A stretch of 64,000 nt of DNA from Piscinibacter sp. XHJ-5 (lineage in GTDB: Bacteria > Pseudomonadota > Gammaproteobacteria > Burkholderiales > Burkholderiaceae_C): NCBI RefSeq assembly GCF_029855045.1, contig NZ_CP123228.1:2232001-2296000 (forward strand), read 5' to 3'. Shown one piece after another: positions 1 through 8,852 of the stretch; positions within the stretch are counted from its first letter, which is position 1, and each line of letters opens with the position of its first letter. The position numbers were made by a program, and so were the translations under genes. The notes below the pieces were generated by a model that was not told where the DNA came from, ran no database searches, and worked only from the letters and a program-made list of their open reading frames with translations.

Positions 1-2
1 TG

Positions 3-1961
3 GAGGAGCTCAAGGCCAACATCGCCCGCTCCAGCGCGGCGGCGCGCATCATCGCCGACGACCAGCGCTCGTCGATGATCCAGGTGCCGCTGCTCGACCG
101 CTACCCCGACAGCGGCAAGCCGCTCGACTACCTCGCCTTGTCGCGCGATCTCGAGGAGAAGGTACGGGCGCGGGCCGACGGCAAGTCCCGCGTCTACATC
201 GTCGGCTTCGGCAAGCTGGCCGGCGACCTGATCGAGGGCCTGACCACCGTGATCTCGTACTTCGCGATCTCGGTGGCCATCGCGGCGCTGTTCGTGTTTC
301 TCTACACGCGCTGCATCCGCAGCACCGTCGTGCTGGTGGTCACCGCGGTGCTCGGCGTGATGTGGCTGATGGGGTTGATGCAGCTGCTCGGCTACGAGCT
401 CGATCCGTATTCGATCCTCGTGCCCTTCCTGCTGTTCGCGATCGGCCTGTCTCACGGCGCGCAGAAGATGAACGGCATCATGCAGGACGTCGGCCGCGGC
501 ACGCACAAGTACGTCGCCGCGCGCTACACCTTCCGGCGCCTGTTCCTGGCCGGCCTGACCGCGCTCCTGACCAACGTGGTCGGCTTCATGGTTCTGATCG
601 TCATCGACATCCCGGTGATCCGCGACCTGGCGGTGATGACGAGCATCGGCGTCACCGGACTGATCTTCACGAAGCTGGTGCTGATTCCGGTGCTGTTGTC
701 GTACACCGGCGTGAGTCCGAGGGCCGCCCAGCGCTCGCTGAAGGTCGACGCCGACGAGCATGCCGGTCGCACGGCGATGGGCCGCGTCTGGTCGGCGCTC
801 GAGCTGTTGACCGAACGCCGCTGGGCCGTGGTGGCCATCGCCTGCGCCGCGATCCTGAGCGTCGGCGCGCTCAGCCTGCGCACGGGTCTGAAGATCGGCG
901 ATCTCGACGAGGGGGCGCCGGAGCTGCGCCGCGACTCGCGCTACAACCTCGACAACGCCTATGTCACGCGGCACTACGGGCTGTCGAGTGATCAGTTCGC
1001 CGTGATCGTCAAGACGCCGAAGAGTGCCTGCGACCGCTACGCCGGCCTCGTCGATGCCGACCGGCTGGGCTGGGAGCTCGAGCACGTGGACGGCGTCAAG
1101 GCGGTAACCTCCTTCGCCGAGCAGACGCGGCGCGCCGTGGCCTCGTTCAGCGAGGGCTACTTCAAGTGGAACACCCTGGCGCGCGACCCGCAGATCCTGG
1201 GTCCTGCGGCCAACCGCGTGATCCAGGACAACCCCGACGCGATGAACCCGAACTGCTCGGTGTTCCCGGTCGTGGCCTACCTGAGCGACCACCGCGCCGA
1301 CACGCTGGACCGCGTGCTCAAGGCGACCGAAGCATTCGCTGCCACGCACGACCGCGCCGACGCGCGGTTCCTGCCCGCGGCCGGCAGCGCCGGCATCGAG
1401 GCGGTGACGAACATCGTCGTGCACTCGTCGTTCTACATCATGCACGCGGTCCTGTACTGTGCGGTCGTCCTGTTGTGCTTCGTCACCTTCCGCTCTTGGC
1501 GCGCGGTGCTGGTCGCGCTGGTGCCGCTGGCGATCACGTCGATCCTGTGCGAGGCCATCATGGTCGTGATGGGCATCGGCGTGAAGGTGGCGACGCTGCC
1601 GGTCATTGCGCTGGGGGTGGGCGTCGGCGTGGACTACGCGCTGTACCTGCTGTCGATCCAGCTCGCGATCCAGCGACGTGGCGGCAGCCTGCGCGAGGCC
1701 TACACGCGATCACTGCAGTTCACCGGCAAGGTGGTCGCGCTGGTGGGTGCGACGATGGCCGCCGGCGTCGTCACCTGGGCGTGGTCGCCGATCAAGTTCC
1801 AGGCGGACATGGGCATCCTGCTGACATTCATGTTCCTGTGGAACATGCTGGGGGCGCTGGTGCTGATCCCGGCGCTGTCGCATTTCCTGCTGCGTGACGC
1901 GGCCGAGGTGACCCGCGGACCCCGGGTTGCACCCGGGCTGCAAACCGCCGAGTCTTCGTAG
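3..1961 (+). CDS. RND/MMPL-family exporter, C-terminal part (5' end outside window)
   Basis: The reading frame is open from base 3, so the gene starts upstream; about 652 residues are visible. The protein shows the typical half-repeat layout of the RND superfamily: a block of hydrophobic helices (roughly bases 240-720), a large soluble loop (about 880-1420), then a second helix block to the end. Small residues and an internal acid (GVGVGVDYAL, about base 1615) in the second block match the proton-relay helix of MMPL-type exporters. Proteins of this family move lipids, hopanoids or other hydrophobic molecules across the inner membrane, and relatives often lie beside degradation genes for terpenoids and steroids. 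A substrate cannot be read from sequence. The stop codon lies inside a REP-like palindrome. Confidence 0.85.
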   Translation, partial: EELKANIARSSAAARIIADDQRSSMIQVPLLDRYPDSGKPLDYLALSRDLEEKVRARADGKSRVYIVGFGKLAGDLIEGLTTVISYFAISVAIAALFVFLYTRCIRSTVVLVVTAVLGVMWLMGLMQLLGYELDPYSILVPFLLFAIGLSHGAQKMNGIMQDVGRGTHKYVAARYTFRRLFLAGLTALLTNVVGFMVLIVIDIPVIRDLAVMTSIGVTGLIFTKLVLIPVLLSYTGVSPRAAQRSLKVDADEHAGRTAMGRVWSALELLTERRWAVVAIACAAILSVGALSLRTGLKIGDLDEGAPELRRDSRYNLDNAYVTRHYGLSSDQFAVIVKTPKSACDRYAGLVDADRLGWELEHVDGVKAVTSFAEQTRRAVASFSEGYFKWNTLARDPQILGPAANRVIQDNPDAMNPNCSVFPVVAYLSDHRADTLDRVLKATEAFAATHDRADARFLPAAGSAGIEAVTNIVVHSSFYIMHAVLYCAVVLLCFVTFRSWRAVLVALVPLAITSILCEAIMVVMGIGVKVATLPVIALGVGVGVDYALYLLSIQLAIQRRGGSLREAYTRSLQFTGKVVALVGATMAAGVVTWAWSPIKFQADMGILLTFMFLWNMLGALVLIPALSHFLLRDAAEVTRGPRVAPGLQTAESS

Positions 1962-1978
1962 CCCGGGTGCAACCCGGG
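1921..1978. repeat. REP-like inverted repeat
   Basis: A 19-bp sequence beginning CCCGGGTTGCACCCGGG (1921-1939) recurs as its exact reverse complement at 1960-1978. Each arm is itself palindromic, so several stem-loops are possible. It overlaps the end of the RND gene and lies between convergent genes, so it could stop transcription from both sides. A related but different palindrome is at 17306-17369. Confidence 0.7.
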
Positions 1979-1987
1979 AATCGTCGG

Positions 1988-2953
1988 TCACTCTTGCGCT
2001 GTCCGCCGCTTCGCCGCGATCACCGTGTCCATCTCGTCGAGCCCGCTGCGCGGCACGTCGTAGCGGCTGAGGTCGTCGATCTGCGCGAGATGCGCGACGA
2101 TGTCCTCGGGCGTTGGCGGGACCTTGCCCGGGCGGAACCAGCCCTCGGTGAGCCCCGCGAAGATGCGCGAGTACTTGCCGCCGAGCACCGAGTACATGTT
2201 CTGCGAGCTCGTGCAGCGGTCGCTCGCGAGGTAGCAAAGCATCGCCGCGACGAACGACGGCTGCATGCCGTCGATGTAGTGCGGCACCTTGGCACCGGCC
2301 GCCGCGAGGAACTCCGCGTCGGGCCGCACATCGCCGGGCTTGCCGCCGAGGCGGCCGCCGACCGCGTTGGGAAACAGGCAGTTGACGAGCACGTCAGTCG
2401 GCGCCTCCTGCGCGATCACATTCATCAGGCCCATCATCGCGGTCTTGGCTGCGCCGTAGTTGGCGCGGATCGGGTTGCCGAAGATGCCCGACTGCGAGCC
2501 GACCAGCACGATGCGGCCGTAGCCCTGGCGGCACATCAGCGTGTAGGCCGGCTGCGTGACGAAGAAGGCGCCCTTCAGATGGACCGCGAGCACCGCATCG
2601 ATGTCGGCCTCGCTGAACTCGCCGAAGCGGCGGTTGCGCTGGTTGCCGGCGTTGTTCACGACGATGTCGATGCGGTCGAACGCCTCGATGGCCGCACGCA
2701 CCATCCCCGCGCCGCCGGCCTCGGTGGCGACGCTGTCGTAGTTGGCCACCGCCTTGCCGCCGGCGGCGCGGATCTCGTCGACCACGCGGTCGGCGTAGTC
2801 CGTCGAGGCGCCTTCTCCGGCCGTGCTGCCGCCCAGGTCGTTGACGACGACGGCGGCGCCGCGTGCGGCCAGCGCCAGGCAGTATTCGCGGCCGAGGCCG
2901 CCGCCCGCGCCGGTGACGAGCGCGACGCGCCCGCTGAAGTCGATCTTGGTCAT
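1988..2953 (-). CDS. SDR-family dehydrogenase, hydroxyacyl-CoA type
   Basis: This 321-residue short-chain dehydrogenase begins MTKIDFSGRV and has the cofactor motif TGAGGGLG near residue 15, the NNAG motif, and an active-site YGAAK preceded by a Ser. It is longer than a minimal SDR and resembles the dehydrogenase part of multifunctional beta-oxidation enzymes, which oxidise 3-hydroxyacyl-CoA esters. It is a clear paralogue of the SDR at 40062-41036. It lies 17 bp after a crotonase on the same strand, suggesting consecutive hydration and oxidation steps. The ATG at 2953 was chosen because the SDR fold starts there; the frame stays open further upstream by chance. Confidence 0.85.
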   Translation of the reverse strand: MTKIDFSGRVALVTGAGGGLGREYCLALAARGAAVVVNDLGGSTAGEGASTDYADRVVDEIRAAGGKAVANYDSVATEAGGAGMVRAAIEAFDRIDIVVNNAGNQRNRRFGEFSEADIDAVLAVHLKGAFFVTQPAYTLMCRQGYGRIVLVGSQSGIFGNPIRANYGAAKTAMMGLMNVIAQEAPTDVLVNCLFPNAVGGRLGGKPGDVRPDAEFLAAAGAKVPHYIDGMQPSFVAAMLCYLASDRCTSSQNMYSVLGGKYSRIFAGLTEGWFRPGKVPPTPEDIVAHLAQIDDLSRYDVPRSGLDEMDTVIAAKRRTAQE

Positions 2954-2970
2954 GCGGTCATTCCTCGGTG

Positions 2971-3774
2971 TCATGCATTGCGGAACTGCGGCTCGCGCTT
3001 TTCGAGCCAGGCCTTGCGTTTCTCGGCGGCGTCTTCGGTGGCCTGGGCCATGAACACGCCGCGCGCTTCGATCTCGCACGCCGCCTCCAGGCTGGCGACG
3101 CCCTGGTTCAGCCACAGCGACTGCTTGGTGAGCCAGACACCCAGCGGCACGTTCGCGAGGATGGACGAGGCGAGCGCGCGCGCCTCGGCGAGCAGCTGGT
3201 CGTCGTCGACCACGCGCAGCGCGAGGCCGATGCGCTCGGCCTCGTCGGCGAGGACCGGCCGCGCGGTCAGCAGGATCTCGGCAGCGCGCTGCGTGCCGAC
3301 CGCGCGCGGCAGCATCCAGCTCATGCCGAGCTCGTGGCCGGTGCCGGCGTTGTGAATCGAGTTGACGAACTTGCCGGCGCGCCCGACGAGGCACAGGTCG
3401 GCGGCCAATGCGAACGCGAAGCCGATGCCGGCGGCGGCGCCGTTCACCGCCGCGATTACCGGCTGCGGAATCGCGCGCATCAGCAGCGGGATCTGCGCGA
3501 TGCGGGTGATCGAGTGCTTGCTGGCGTAGGGCTTGCCGAGCTTCGGAGCGACCCAGGGCGCCGGCGACGGGCCGCGCAGGTCGTGCCCCGCGCAGAAGCC
3601 GCGACCGGCGCCGGTGAGGATCACGACTCGGGTCTGCGCGTCGTGGCGCAGGCCTTCGAGCAGGCCGATCAGCTCGTCGTACATCGCGAAGGTGAAGGCA
3701 TTCAGCGCATCGGGGCGGTTCAGCGTCAGCGTGAGCACGCCGTCGGCGCTGCGCTCGCTCAGGATGTCTTCCAT
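2971..3774 (-). CDS. Enoyl-CoA hydratase/isomerase (crotonase) family protein
   Basis: This 267-residue crotonase-fold protein has the N-terminal NRPDALNAF motif and the two oxyanion-hole segments (CAGHDL and GAAAGIG). The two catalytic Glu residues of classical enoyl-CoA hydratase (Glu144 and Glu164 in rat) are not at the aligned positions: the first aligns with Phe. The reaction may therefore be a different crotonase chemistry such as isomerisation or ring hydration. The ATG at 3774 has a GGAG six bases upstream; an in-frame ATG at 3786 has no such site. It heads a two-gene leftward operon with an operator-like palindrome 38 bp upstream. Confidence 0.85.
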   Translation of the reverse strand: MEDILSERSADGVLTLTLNRPDALNAFTFAMYDELIGLLEGLRHDAQTRVVILTGAGRGFCAGHDLRGPSPAPWVAPKLGKPYASKHSITRIAQIPLLMRAIPQPVIAAVNGAAAGIGFAFALAADLCLVGRAGKFVNSIHNAGTGHELGMSWMLPRAVGTQRAAEILLTARPVLADEAERIGLALRVVDDDQLLAEARALASSILANVPLGVWLTKQSLWLNQGVASLEAACEIEARGVFMAQATEDAAEKRKAWLEKREPQFRNA

Positions 3775-3811
3775 TCGATGCTCCATCGTGCCATCATGCG
3801 TTAGCATACAC

Positions 3812-3822
3812 GAACGGTGTTC
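3812..3822 (-). promoter_or_regulatory. Candidate operator GAAC-N3-GTTC (leftward promoter)
   Basis: On the minus strand this 11-mer reads GAACACCGTTC, identical to the site at 3914-3924 on the plus strand. It is preceded on the minus strand by CATATTTCA, a plausible -10 box, as at 17409 and 41239. It lies between the leftward crotonase gene and the divergent acyl-CoA dehydrogenase operon. A regulator binding here is inferred. Confidence 0.6.
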
Positions 3823-3881
3823 TGAAATATGATCGAGGCGGCATGCTGGATTTCCCGATATGCCAGGGATCTGTCCTTGCA

Positions 3882-3924
3882 TTGACAGATTCTTGAACTA
3901 CGTTAGAAAATGCGAACACCGTTC
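3882..3924 (+). promoter_or_regulatory. Sigma70-type promoter with operator at the start site
   Basis: TTGACA (3882-3887), a 16-bp spacer and TAGAAA (3904-3909) are followed four bases later by the palindrome GAACACCGTTC (3914-3924), which would cover the start of transcription. The layout and flanking bases (CGTTAGAA, then TGC just before the palindrome) match the promoter of the IclR gene at 16317-16359. Repression is the natural reading of an operator at +1. Confidence 0.7.
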
Positions 3925-3942
3925 ACGAAATCAAGCCATCCC

Positions 3943-5148
3943 ATGCGCTTCGAGTTCTCTCCCGAAGATGAAGCCTTCCGCCGCGAGGTGCGGGCGTTCT
4001 TCCGCGAGCACCTGCCGCGCGACATGGCGCGGCGCTTCTACATCGGCGGCCATCCGCCGAACCGCGACGACGTGCGCGGCTTCCAGAAGCTGATGCATGC
4101 GAGAGGCTGGGGCGCGCCGCACTGGCCGGTGGAGTGGGGCGGCACCGGCTGGAGTCCATTGCGCAAGCACCTGTTCATGGAGGAGCTCTACAACGCCGAC
4201 GGCCTCGACGGGAGCTGGCAGAGCCTGTACATGTGCGGACCGGTCCTGATCGCGTTCGGCTCCGAGGCGCAGAAGCGCCGCTTCCTGCCGCCGATGATCT
4301 CCGGTGACGAGTTCTGGGCCCAGGGCTTCTCGGAGCCCAACGCCGGCTCCGACCTTGCCCACCTGCGTACGCACGCCGTGCTCCAAGGCGACGAATGGGT
4401 GGTCAACGGCCAGAAGATCTGGACCAGCGACGCGATGATGGCCGAGTGGGGCTTCTTCCTGGTCCGCACCGACCCCGCGGCGAAGCCGCAGCGCGGCATC
4501 TCCTTCCTGCTGATCCGCATGGACTCGCCGGGCCTCACGATCCGCCCCATCGTCTCGATCGAGGGCGGGCACGGGCTCAACGAGGTGTTCCTCGAGAACG
4601 TGCGCGTGCCGCGCGAAAACATCGTCGGCGAGCCCGGCATGGGCTGGACCTACGCGAAGTACCTGCTCGAGAAGGAGCGCACCGCGAGCGCCTTTCTGTA
4701 CTTCAACAAGCGCGAGCTCGAGAAGGCGCGCGAGATCGCGCGTGACCGCACGGTGCGCGGGACGCGACTGATCGACACGCCCGAATTCGCGCGCAAGCTG
4801 GCCCGCGTGGAGGTCGACGTGCTGGGCCTGGAGTACTCGGTGCTGCGCATCCTGTTGCAGGAGAAGAGCCGGCACAACCTCGACGCCGTGGTCTCCGCGT
4901 TGAAGCTGCGCGGCTCGGCGCTGCAGCAGCGCGTCACGGAGCTGCAGCTCGAAGCCATGGGCCTGCACGCGCTGCGTCAGTGGGGTCACGACGAGGGCGA
5001 GCACATCGCCGCGGCCGAAGCGCCGCGCTGGCCGGCCTGCGTGCCCGGACGCACGGCGCAGGCACTGATCGCGCGCGCTTCCACGATCTACGGCGGCTCG
5101 CAGGAGATCCAGAAGAACATCATCGCCAAGCTGGCGTTCGGGCTATGA
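3943..5148 (+). CDS. Acyl-CoA dehydrogenase, first subunit of a probable pair
   Basis: This 401-residue FAD enzyme starts MRFEFSPEDEAF and shows the family's conserved GFSEPNAGSDLA and the C-terminal SQEIQKNIIAKLAFGL. Where medium-chain enzymes carry the catalytic Glu (IYEGT), it has Gly (IYGGS). With the unlike dehydrogenase just downstream, this recalls the alpha2beta2 acyl-CoA dehydrogenases of steroid side-chain degradation in actinobacteria, where two different subunits form one enzyme. Pairing is inferred from gene order and subunit type. The ATG at 3943 was preferred over 3910, because the operator overlaps the earlier codon. It opens a seven-gene operon. Confidence 0.85.
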   Translation: MRFEFSPEDEAFRREVRAFFREHLPRDMARRFYIGGHPPNRDDVRGFQKLMHARGWGAPHWPVEWGGTGWSPLRKHLFMEELYNADGLDGSWQSLYMCGPVLIAFGSEAQKRRFLPPMISGDEFWAQGFSEPNAGSDLAHLRTHAVLQGDEWVVNGQKIWTSDAMMAEWGFFLVRTDPAAKPQRGISFLLIRMDSPGLTIRPIVSIEGGHGLNEVFLENVRVPRENIVGEPGMGWTYAKYLLEKERTASAFLYFNKRELEKAREIARDRTVRGTRLIDTPEFARKLARVEVDVLGLEYSVLRILLQEKSRHNLDAVVSALKLRGSALQQRVTELQLEAMGLHALRQWGHDEGEHIAAAEAPRWPACVPGRTAQALIARASTIYGGSQEIQKNIIAKLAFGL

Positions 5149-5155
5149 AATGAGC

Positions 5156-5238
5156 CACCTCCGAAGCGTTTTCGGCGCCTCCCCTTCGAGGGGGCACCGC
5201 CCGCGGACCGCCGAAGCCGTATCCGCGGCGGCCGCTTG
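5156..5238 (+). repeat. Dispersed intergenic repeat, copy 1
   Basis: This GC-rich stretch contains small inverted repeats (CCGAAGCG with CGGCGCC, and GCGGACCG...CCGCGGC). It aligns over its whole length with 28897-28978, including the shared end ATCCGCGGCGGCCGCTTG. It fills most of the 143-bp gap between the two acyl-CoA dehydrogenase genes. It is non-coding and probably one of many genomic copies. Confidence 0.7.
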
Positions 5239-5291
5239 GCTGCGTCGGTTGATGCGCCGGCGGTGCCGCCTGGACCCCATGGAGAACTGAC

Positions 5292-6392
5292 TTGGATTTC
5301 AACCTCAGCGACGAGCAGCAGATGCTGCGCGATGCCGCGAATCGCTACGTTCGCGAGAAGGGCGGCTTCGAGCACCGCCGGGCGCCCCAAGCACATTGGG
5401 CCGCGTATGCCGAAATGGGCTGGCTGGCGCTCGCCGTGCCCGAGGCCGACGGCGGGCTCGGCTGCGGCTTCGTCGAGACGGCGATCATCGCCGAAGAGCT
5501 CGGCCGCGGCCTCGTGCTCGAGCCCTATGTAGGCTGCGCCGTGCTGGCCACCCGCCTGGTCGAGCGTGCCGATGCGAAGGCCTTCGCCGCACGGCGTGCG
5601 GAGCTGCTGCAGCAGCTCGCGGAGGGCAGGGTGCAGATCGCGCTCGCGCATGCCGACCCGCAGAGTCGCTTCGAGATCGATGCGCAGTCAACCTGCGCGC
5701 GGGCCGAAGGCAGCGGCTTCGTGCTCGATGGCGTGAAGCTGATGGTCCCGGCGGCCGGTTCGGCCGGCGCCTTCATCGTCAGCGCCGCCGTCGACGCCGG
5801 CGAACCCGCGCTGTTCCTGGTGCCGCGCGAGGCAGTGACGCTGCATCCCTATCCGCTGATCGACGGCACGCACGGCGGCGACGTCGAGCTGCGCTCCGTC
5901 TTCGTTCCGGCCGAGGCGCGGCTCAGCGCGCCGGGCTCGGGACTCGCGCTGCTTGAGGAGGCGCTGGACCGCGCTGCGCTCGCGCAGGTGGCCGAGGCGC
6001 TGGGCTGCATGGAGGCCGTGCTCGAGATCACCGCCGACTACCTCAAGACGCGCGAGCAGTTCGGGCAGCCGATCGGCCGCTTCCAGGCGCTGCAGCACCG
6101 CATGTCGGAGATGTTCGTCGAGGTGCAGGAGACGCGATCGATCCTCTATCGCGGCATTGCCCACCTCGACGCGGCACCGGCGGACCGGCGCAGGGCGGTG
6201 TCGGCCACGAAGGTGATGCTCGGCTCCGCCGGCCGCTTCGTCGGCGGGCAGGGCATCCAACTACACGGGGGCATCGGCATGACCGAAGAGTACCCGATCG
6301 GGCACTACTACAAGCGGCTGCTTGTGCTCGAGAAGCTCTATGGCGACAGCGAATGGCACTTGAGTCGTTTCGTGGAAGCGAACCGGGGATGA
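5292..6392 (+). CDS. Acyl-CoA dehydrogenase, second subunit of a probable pair
   Basis: This 366-residue member of the acyl-CoA dehydrogenase superfamily begins (TTG)DFNLSDEQQMLRD. It has TREQFGQPIGRFQALQH and GGIGMTEEYPIGHYYKR in the C-terminal helical domain, as in the smaller partner subunits of heteromeric steroid and terpenoid acyl-CoA dehydrogenases. The start is a TTG with GGAG seven bases upstream. It overlaps the next gene by ATGA. Electrons would pass to the ETF encoded downstream in the same operon. Confidence 0.85.
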   Translation: MDFNLSDEQQMLRDAANRYVREKGGFEHRRAPQAHWAAYAEMGWLALAVPEADGGLGCGFVETAIIAEELGRGLVLEPYVGCAVLATRLVERADAKAFAARRAELLQQLAEGRVQIALAHADPQSRFEIDAQSTCARAEGSGFVLDGVKLMVPAAGSAGAFIVSAAVDAGEPALFLVPREAVTLHPYPLIDGTHGGDVELRSVFVPAEARLSAPGSGLALLEEALDRAALAQVAEALGCMEAVLEITADYLKTREQFGQPIGRFQALQHRMSEMFVEVQETRSILYRGIAHLDAAPADRRRAVSATKVMLGSAGRFVGGQGIQLHGGIGMTEEYPIGHYYKRLLVLEKLYGDSEWHLSRFVEANRG

Positions 6393-7189
6393 CGATAAAC
6401 CTCGACGCCTACCAAAGCCTCGCCCTGCGCCGCGACGGCCGCGTGCTGCATGCGAGCTTCAACCGGCCAGACGCGCTGAACGCCTTCGACGCCGCGATGC
6501 ACGACGAGTTCGAGCGGCTGCTGCACGAGCTGCCGCGCGACGACTCGACCCATGTCGTCGTGCTGAGCGGCGTCGGCAAGGCCTTCAGCGCGGGCGGCGA
6601 CATTGAAACGATGCAGGCGCTGATCGACGATCCGGCGCGCATGTATCCCGACCTGGTCGGGGCCAAGCGGCTCATCGCGAGCTTTCTCGACGTGCCGCAG
6701 CCGATCGTCGCCAAGGTCAACGGCGCGGCGATGGGCCTGGGTGCGACGCTGGCGCTGTTCTCGGACATCGTCTTCGCGGCCAACCACGCGAAGATCGCCG
6801 ACCCACACGTCAAGGTCGGCTTCGTCGCCGGCGACGGCGGCGCAGTGATCTGGCCGCAGCTCATCGGCTACGCACGCGCCAAGCAGTACCTGCTGACCGG
6901 CGACGCGATCACCGGCGAGGAAGCGGCGCGCATCGGGCTCATCAACTTCGCGCACCCGGCCGACGAGCTCGACGCCGCGGTCGATGCGTTCGCGCAGCGG
7001 CTGGCCGGCGGCGCGCGCCGCGCCGTGCAGTGGACGAAGGCGACGATCAACGTGGGCCTCAAGCAGCTCGCCGCGTCGATGCTCGATGCCGGCATGGCCT
7101 ACGAGGTGCTGTCCAACCGCACCCGCGATCACGCCGAGGCGGTCGCGGCGTTCCGCGGGCGGCGAACGCCTGATTTCAACGGGGATTGA
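6389..7189 (+). CDS. Enoyl-CoA hydratase/isomerase (crotonase) family protein
   Basis: This 266-residue crotonase-fold protein has NRPDALNAFD near the N-terminus and oxyanion-hole segments SAGGDIE and GAAMGLG. The positions of the two classical hydratase Glu residues hold Ala and His (ADPHVKVG), and an Asp sits in AGDGG, as in a broad subgroup of crotonases with other chemistry. Hydratase activity is therefore not certain. The ATG at 6389 overlaps the stop of the preceding dehydrogenase, implying coupled translation and a shared pathway. Confidence 0.85.
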   Translation: MTINLDAYQSLALRRDGRVLHASFNRPDALNAFDAAMHDEFERLLHELPRDDSTHVVVLSGVGKAFSAGGDIETMQALIDDPARMYPDLVGAKRLIASFLDVPQPIVAKVNGAAMGLGATLALFSDIVFAANHAKIADPHVKVGFVAGDGGAVIWPQLIGYARAKQYLLTGDAITGEEAARIGLINFAHPADELDAAVDAFAQRLAGGARRAVQWTKATINVGLKQLAASMLDAGMAYEVLSNRTRDHAEAVAAFRGRRTPDFNGD

Positions 7190-7203
7190 ACACGGAGAAC
7201 TCC

Positions 7204-8103
7204 ATGGGGATGGTTCAGGAAAAGGTCGTCGTCGTCACCGGCGCGGGCGCCGGCATCGGACGCGACTTCGCCAAGGGCTTCGCGGCCGCCGGCGCCAAGG
7301 TGGTCGTCAACGACCTGGCGCGCGACGCGAACGGCAAGCCGATGGCGGAATCGGTGGTCGACGAGATCCGCGCCGAGGGCGGGCAGGCGGTGGCCGCGGT
7401 CGAAAGCGTCGCGGAGTGGGACTCGGCGCACAAGATCGTTCAGGCCGCGCTCGACAGCTTCGGGCGCATCGACTGCGTCGTCAACAACGCCGGCATCGTG
7501 CGCGACCGCTTCGTGTTCAACATGAGCCGCGAGGAGTGGCAGGCCGTCGTCGACGTGCACCTCAACGGCTCTTTCTACATGACGCGCGCCGCGGCGCCGC
7601 ACTTCAAGAGCCAGGAAAGCGGCAGCTACATTCACATGACGTCGACCTCGGGCCTGATCGGCAACCTCGGCCAGGCGAACTACGCGGCGGCGAAGATGGG
7701 CGTCGTCGGCCTGTCCAAGTCGATCGCGCTGGACATGGCGCGCTTCAAGGTGCGCAGCAACTGCATCGCGCCGTGGGCGTGGACCGCGATGACGGCCTCC
7801 ATCCCGACCGAGACGGCGGAGCAGCAGGCCCGCGTCGAGAAGATGAAGAAGATGGAAGCGCGCAAGATCGCGCCGCTTGCCGTCTACCTCGCGAGTGACG
7901 CCGCAGCCCATGTGTCGGGCCAGATCTTCGGCGTGCGGGCCAACGAGATCTACTTCTTCAGCCAGATCCGCATGATCCGCTCGCTGCAGCGCAGCGAGGG
8001 CTGGACTCCCGAGGCGATCGCGGAACAGGCGATGCCGGCCTTCGAGGCGAGCTTCTTCGAGAACGTGCCTTCGATGAAGCTCACGCCGTGGGATCCCGTA
8101 TGA
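7204..8103 (+). CDS. SDR-family 3-hydroxyacyl-CoA dehydrogenase-like protein
   Basis: This 299-residue SDR has TGAGAGIG near residue 15, NNAG, and the active-site pair in YAAAK. The long C-terminal tail with a [10 protein letters not shown] segment resembles the dehydrogenase domain of bacterial and peroxisomal multifunctional enzyme type 2. Its place after two dehydrogenase subunits and a crotonase completes an acyl-CoA dehydrogenase, hydratase and 3-hydroxyacyl dehydrogenase set. The ATG at 7204 has GGAG six bases upstream. The stop overlaps the start of etfB. Confidence 0.85.
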   Translation: MGMVQEKVVVVTGAGAGIGRDFAKGFAAAGAKVVVNDLARDANGKPMAESVVDEIRAEGGQAVAAVESVAEWDSAHKIVQAALDSFGRIDCVVNNAGIVRDRFVFNMSREEWQAVVDVHLNGSFYMTRAAAPHFKSQESGSYIHMTSTSGLIGNLGQANYAAAKMGVVGLSKSIALDMARFKVRSNCIAPWAWTAMTASIPTETAEQQARVEKMKKMEARKIAPLAVYLASDAAAHVSGQIFGVRANEIYFFSQIRMIRSLQRSEGWTPEAIAEQAMPAFEASFFENVPSMKLTPWDPV

Positions 8104-8852
8104 AAGCAATCGTCGCAGTCAAGCGGGTGATCGACTTCAACGTCAAGCCGCGCGTGAAGTCCGACGGCAGCGGGGTCGAGCTCGCCGGCGTGAAGATGTC
8201 GATGAATCCTTTCGACGAGATCGCGGTCGAGGAAGCCGTGCGGCTGAAGGAAGCCGGCGTCCTCACCGAAGTCGTCGCACTCAGCATCGGCCCGGCCGCG
8301 TGCCAGGAGACGCTGCGCACGGCGATGGCGCTGGGCGCCGATCGCGCAGTGCTCGTCGAGTCGACCGCCGAGCTCGAGCCGTTGCACGTCGCCAAGCTGT
8401 TGAAGGCGCTGGTCGACAAGGAGCAGCCGCGGCTCGTGCTCCTCGGCAAGCAGGCGATCGACGGCGATGCCGGCCAGACCGGCCAGATGCTCGCGGCTTT
8501 GCTGCGCTGGCCGCAGGCGACCTGCGCATCGAAGCTCGCGGTGGCCGACGCCGGGATCGAGGTGACGCGCGAGGTCGACGGCGGCCTGGAGACCATTGCA
8601 CTGGCGCTGCCCGCGGTGGTCACCGTGGACCTGCGGCTGAACACGCCGCGCTACGCGACGCTGCCCAACATCATGAAGGCGAAGAAGAAGCCGCTCGAGA
8701 CGATCGCCGCGGCGACGCTCGGGGTGAACCTCGCGCCGCGCACGCAGGTGCTGAAGGTGAGCGAGCCGCCGGTGCGCGCCGGCGGCATCAGGCTGCCCGA
8801 TGTGGCGACGCTGGTCGCCAAGCTGAAGACCGAAGCGAAGGTGATCCGATGA
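8100..8852 (+). CDS. etfB: Electron transfer flavoprotein, beta subunit
   Basis: The 250-residue product starts [20 protein letters not shown] and keeps the ETF-beta fold, including the recognition-loop region near residues 190-205 ([17 protein letters not shown]) and [11 protein letters not shown]. With EtfA it accepts electrons from acyl-CoA dehydrogenases and passes them to ETF:ubiquinone oxidoreductase. It overlaps both neighbours by ATGA. Placing ETF inside an acyl-CoA dehydrogenase operon suggests a dedicated electron acceptor for this pathway. Confidence 0.95.
   Translation: MKAIVAVKRVIDFNVKPRVKSDGSGVELAGVKMSMNPFDEIAVEEAVRLKEAGVLTEVVALSIGPAACQETLRTAMALGADRAVLVESTAELEPLHVAKLLKALVDKEQPRLVLLGKQAIDGDAGQTGQMLAALLRWPQATCASKLAVADAGIEVTREVDGGLETIALALPAVVTVDLRLNTPRYATLPNIMKAKKKPLETIAAATLGVNLAPRTQVLKVSEPPVRAGGIRLPDVATLVAKLKTEAKVIR

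Noticed and set aside
1967..3355. Long plus-strand open frame opposite the SDR and crotonase genes
   Set aside because: It is rich in Arg, Ala and His without any motif, and mirrors two well-supported genes. GC-rich antisense frames stay open by chance.
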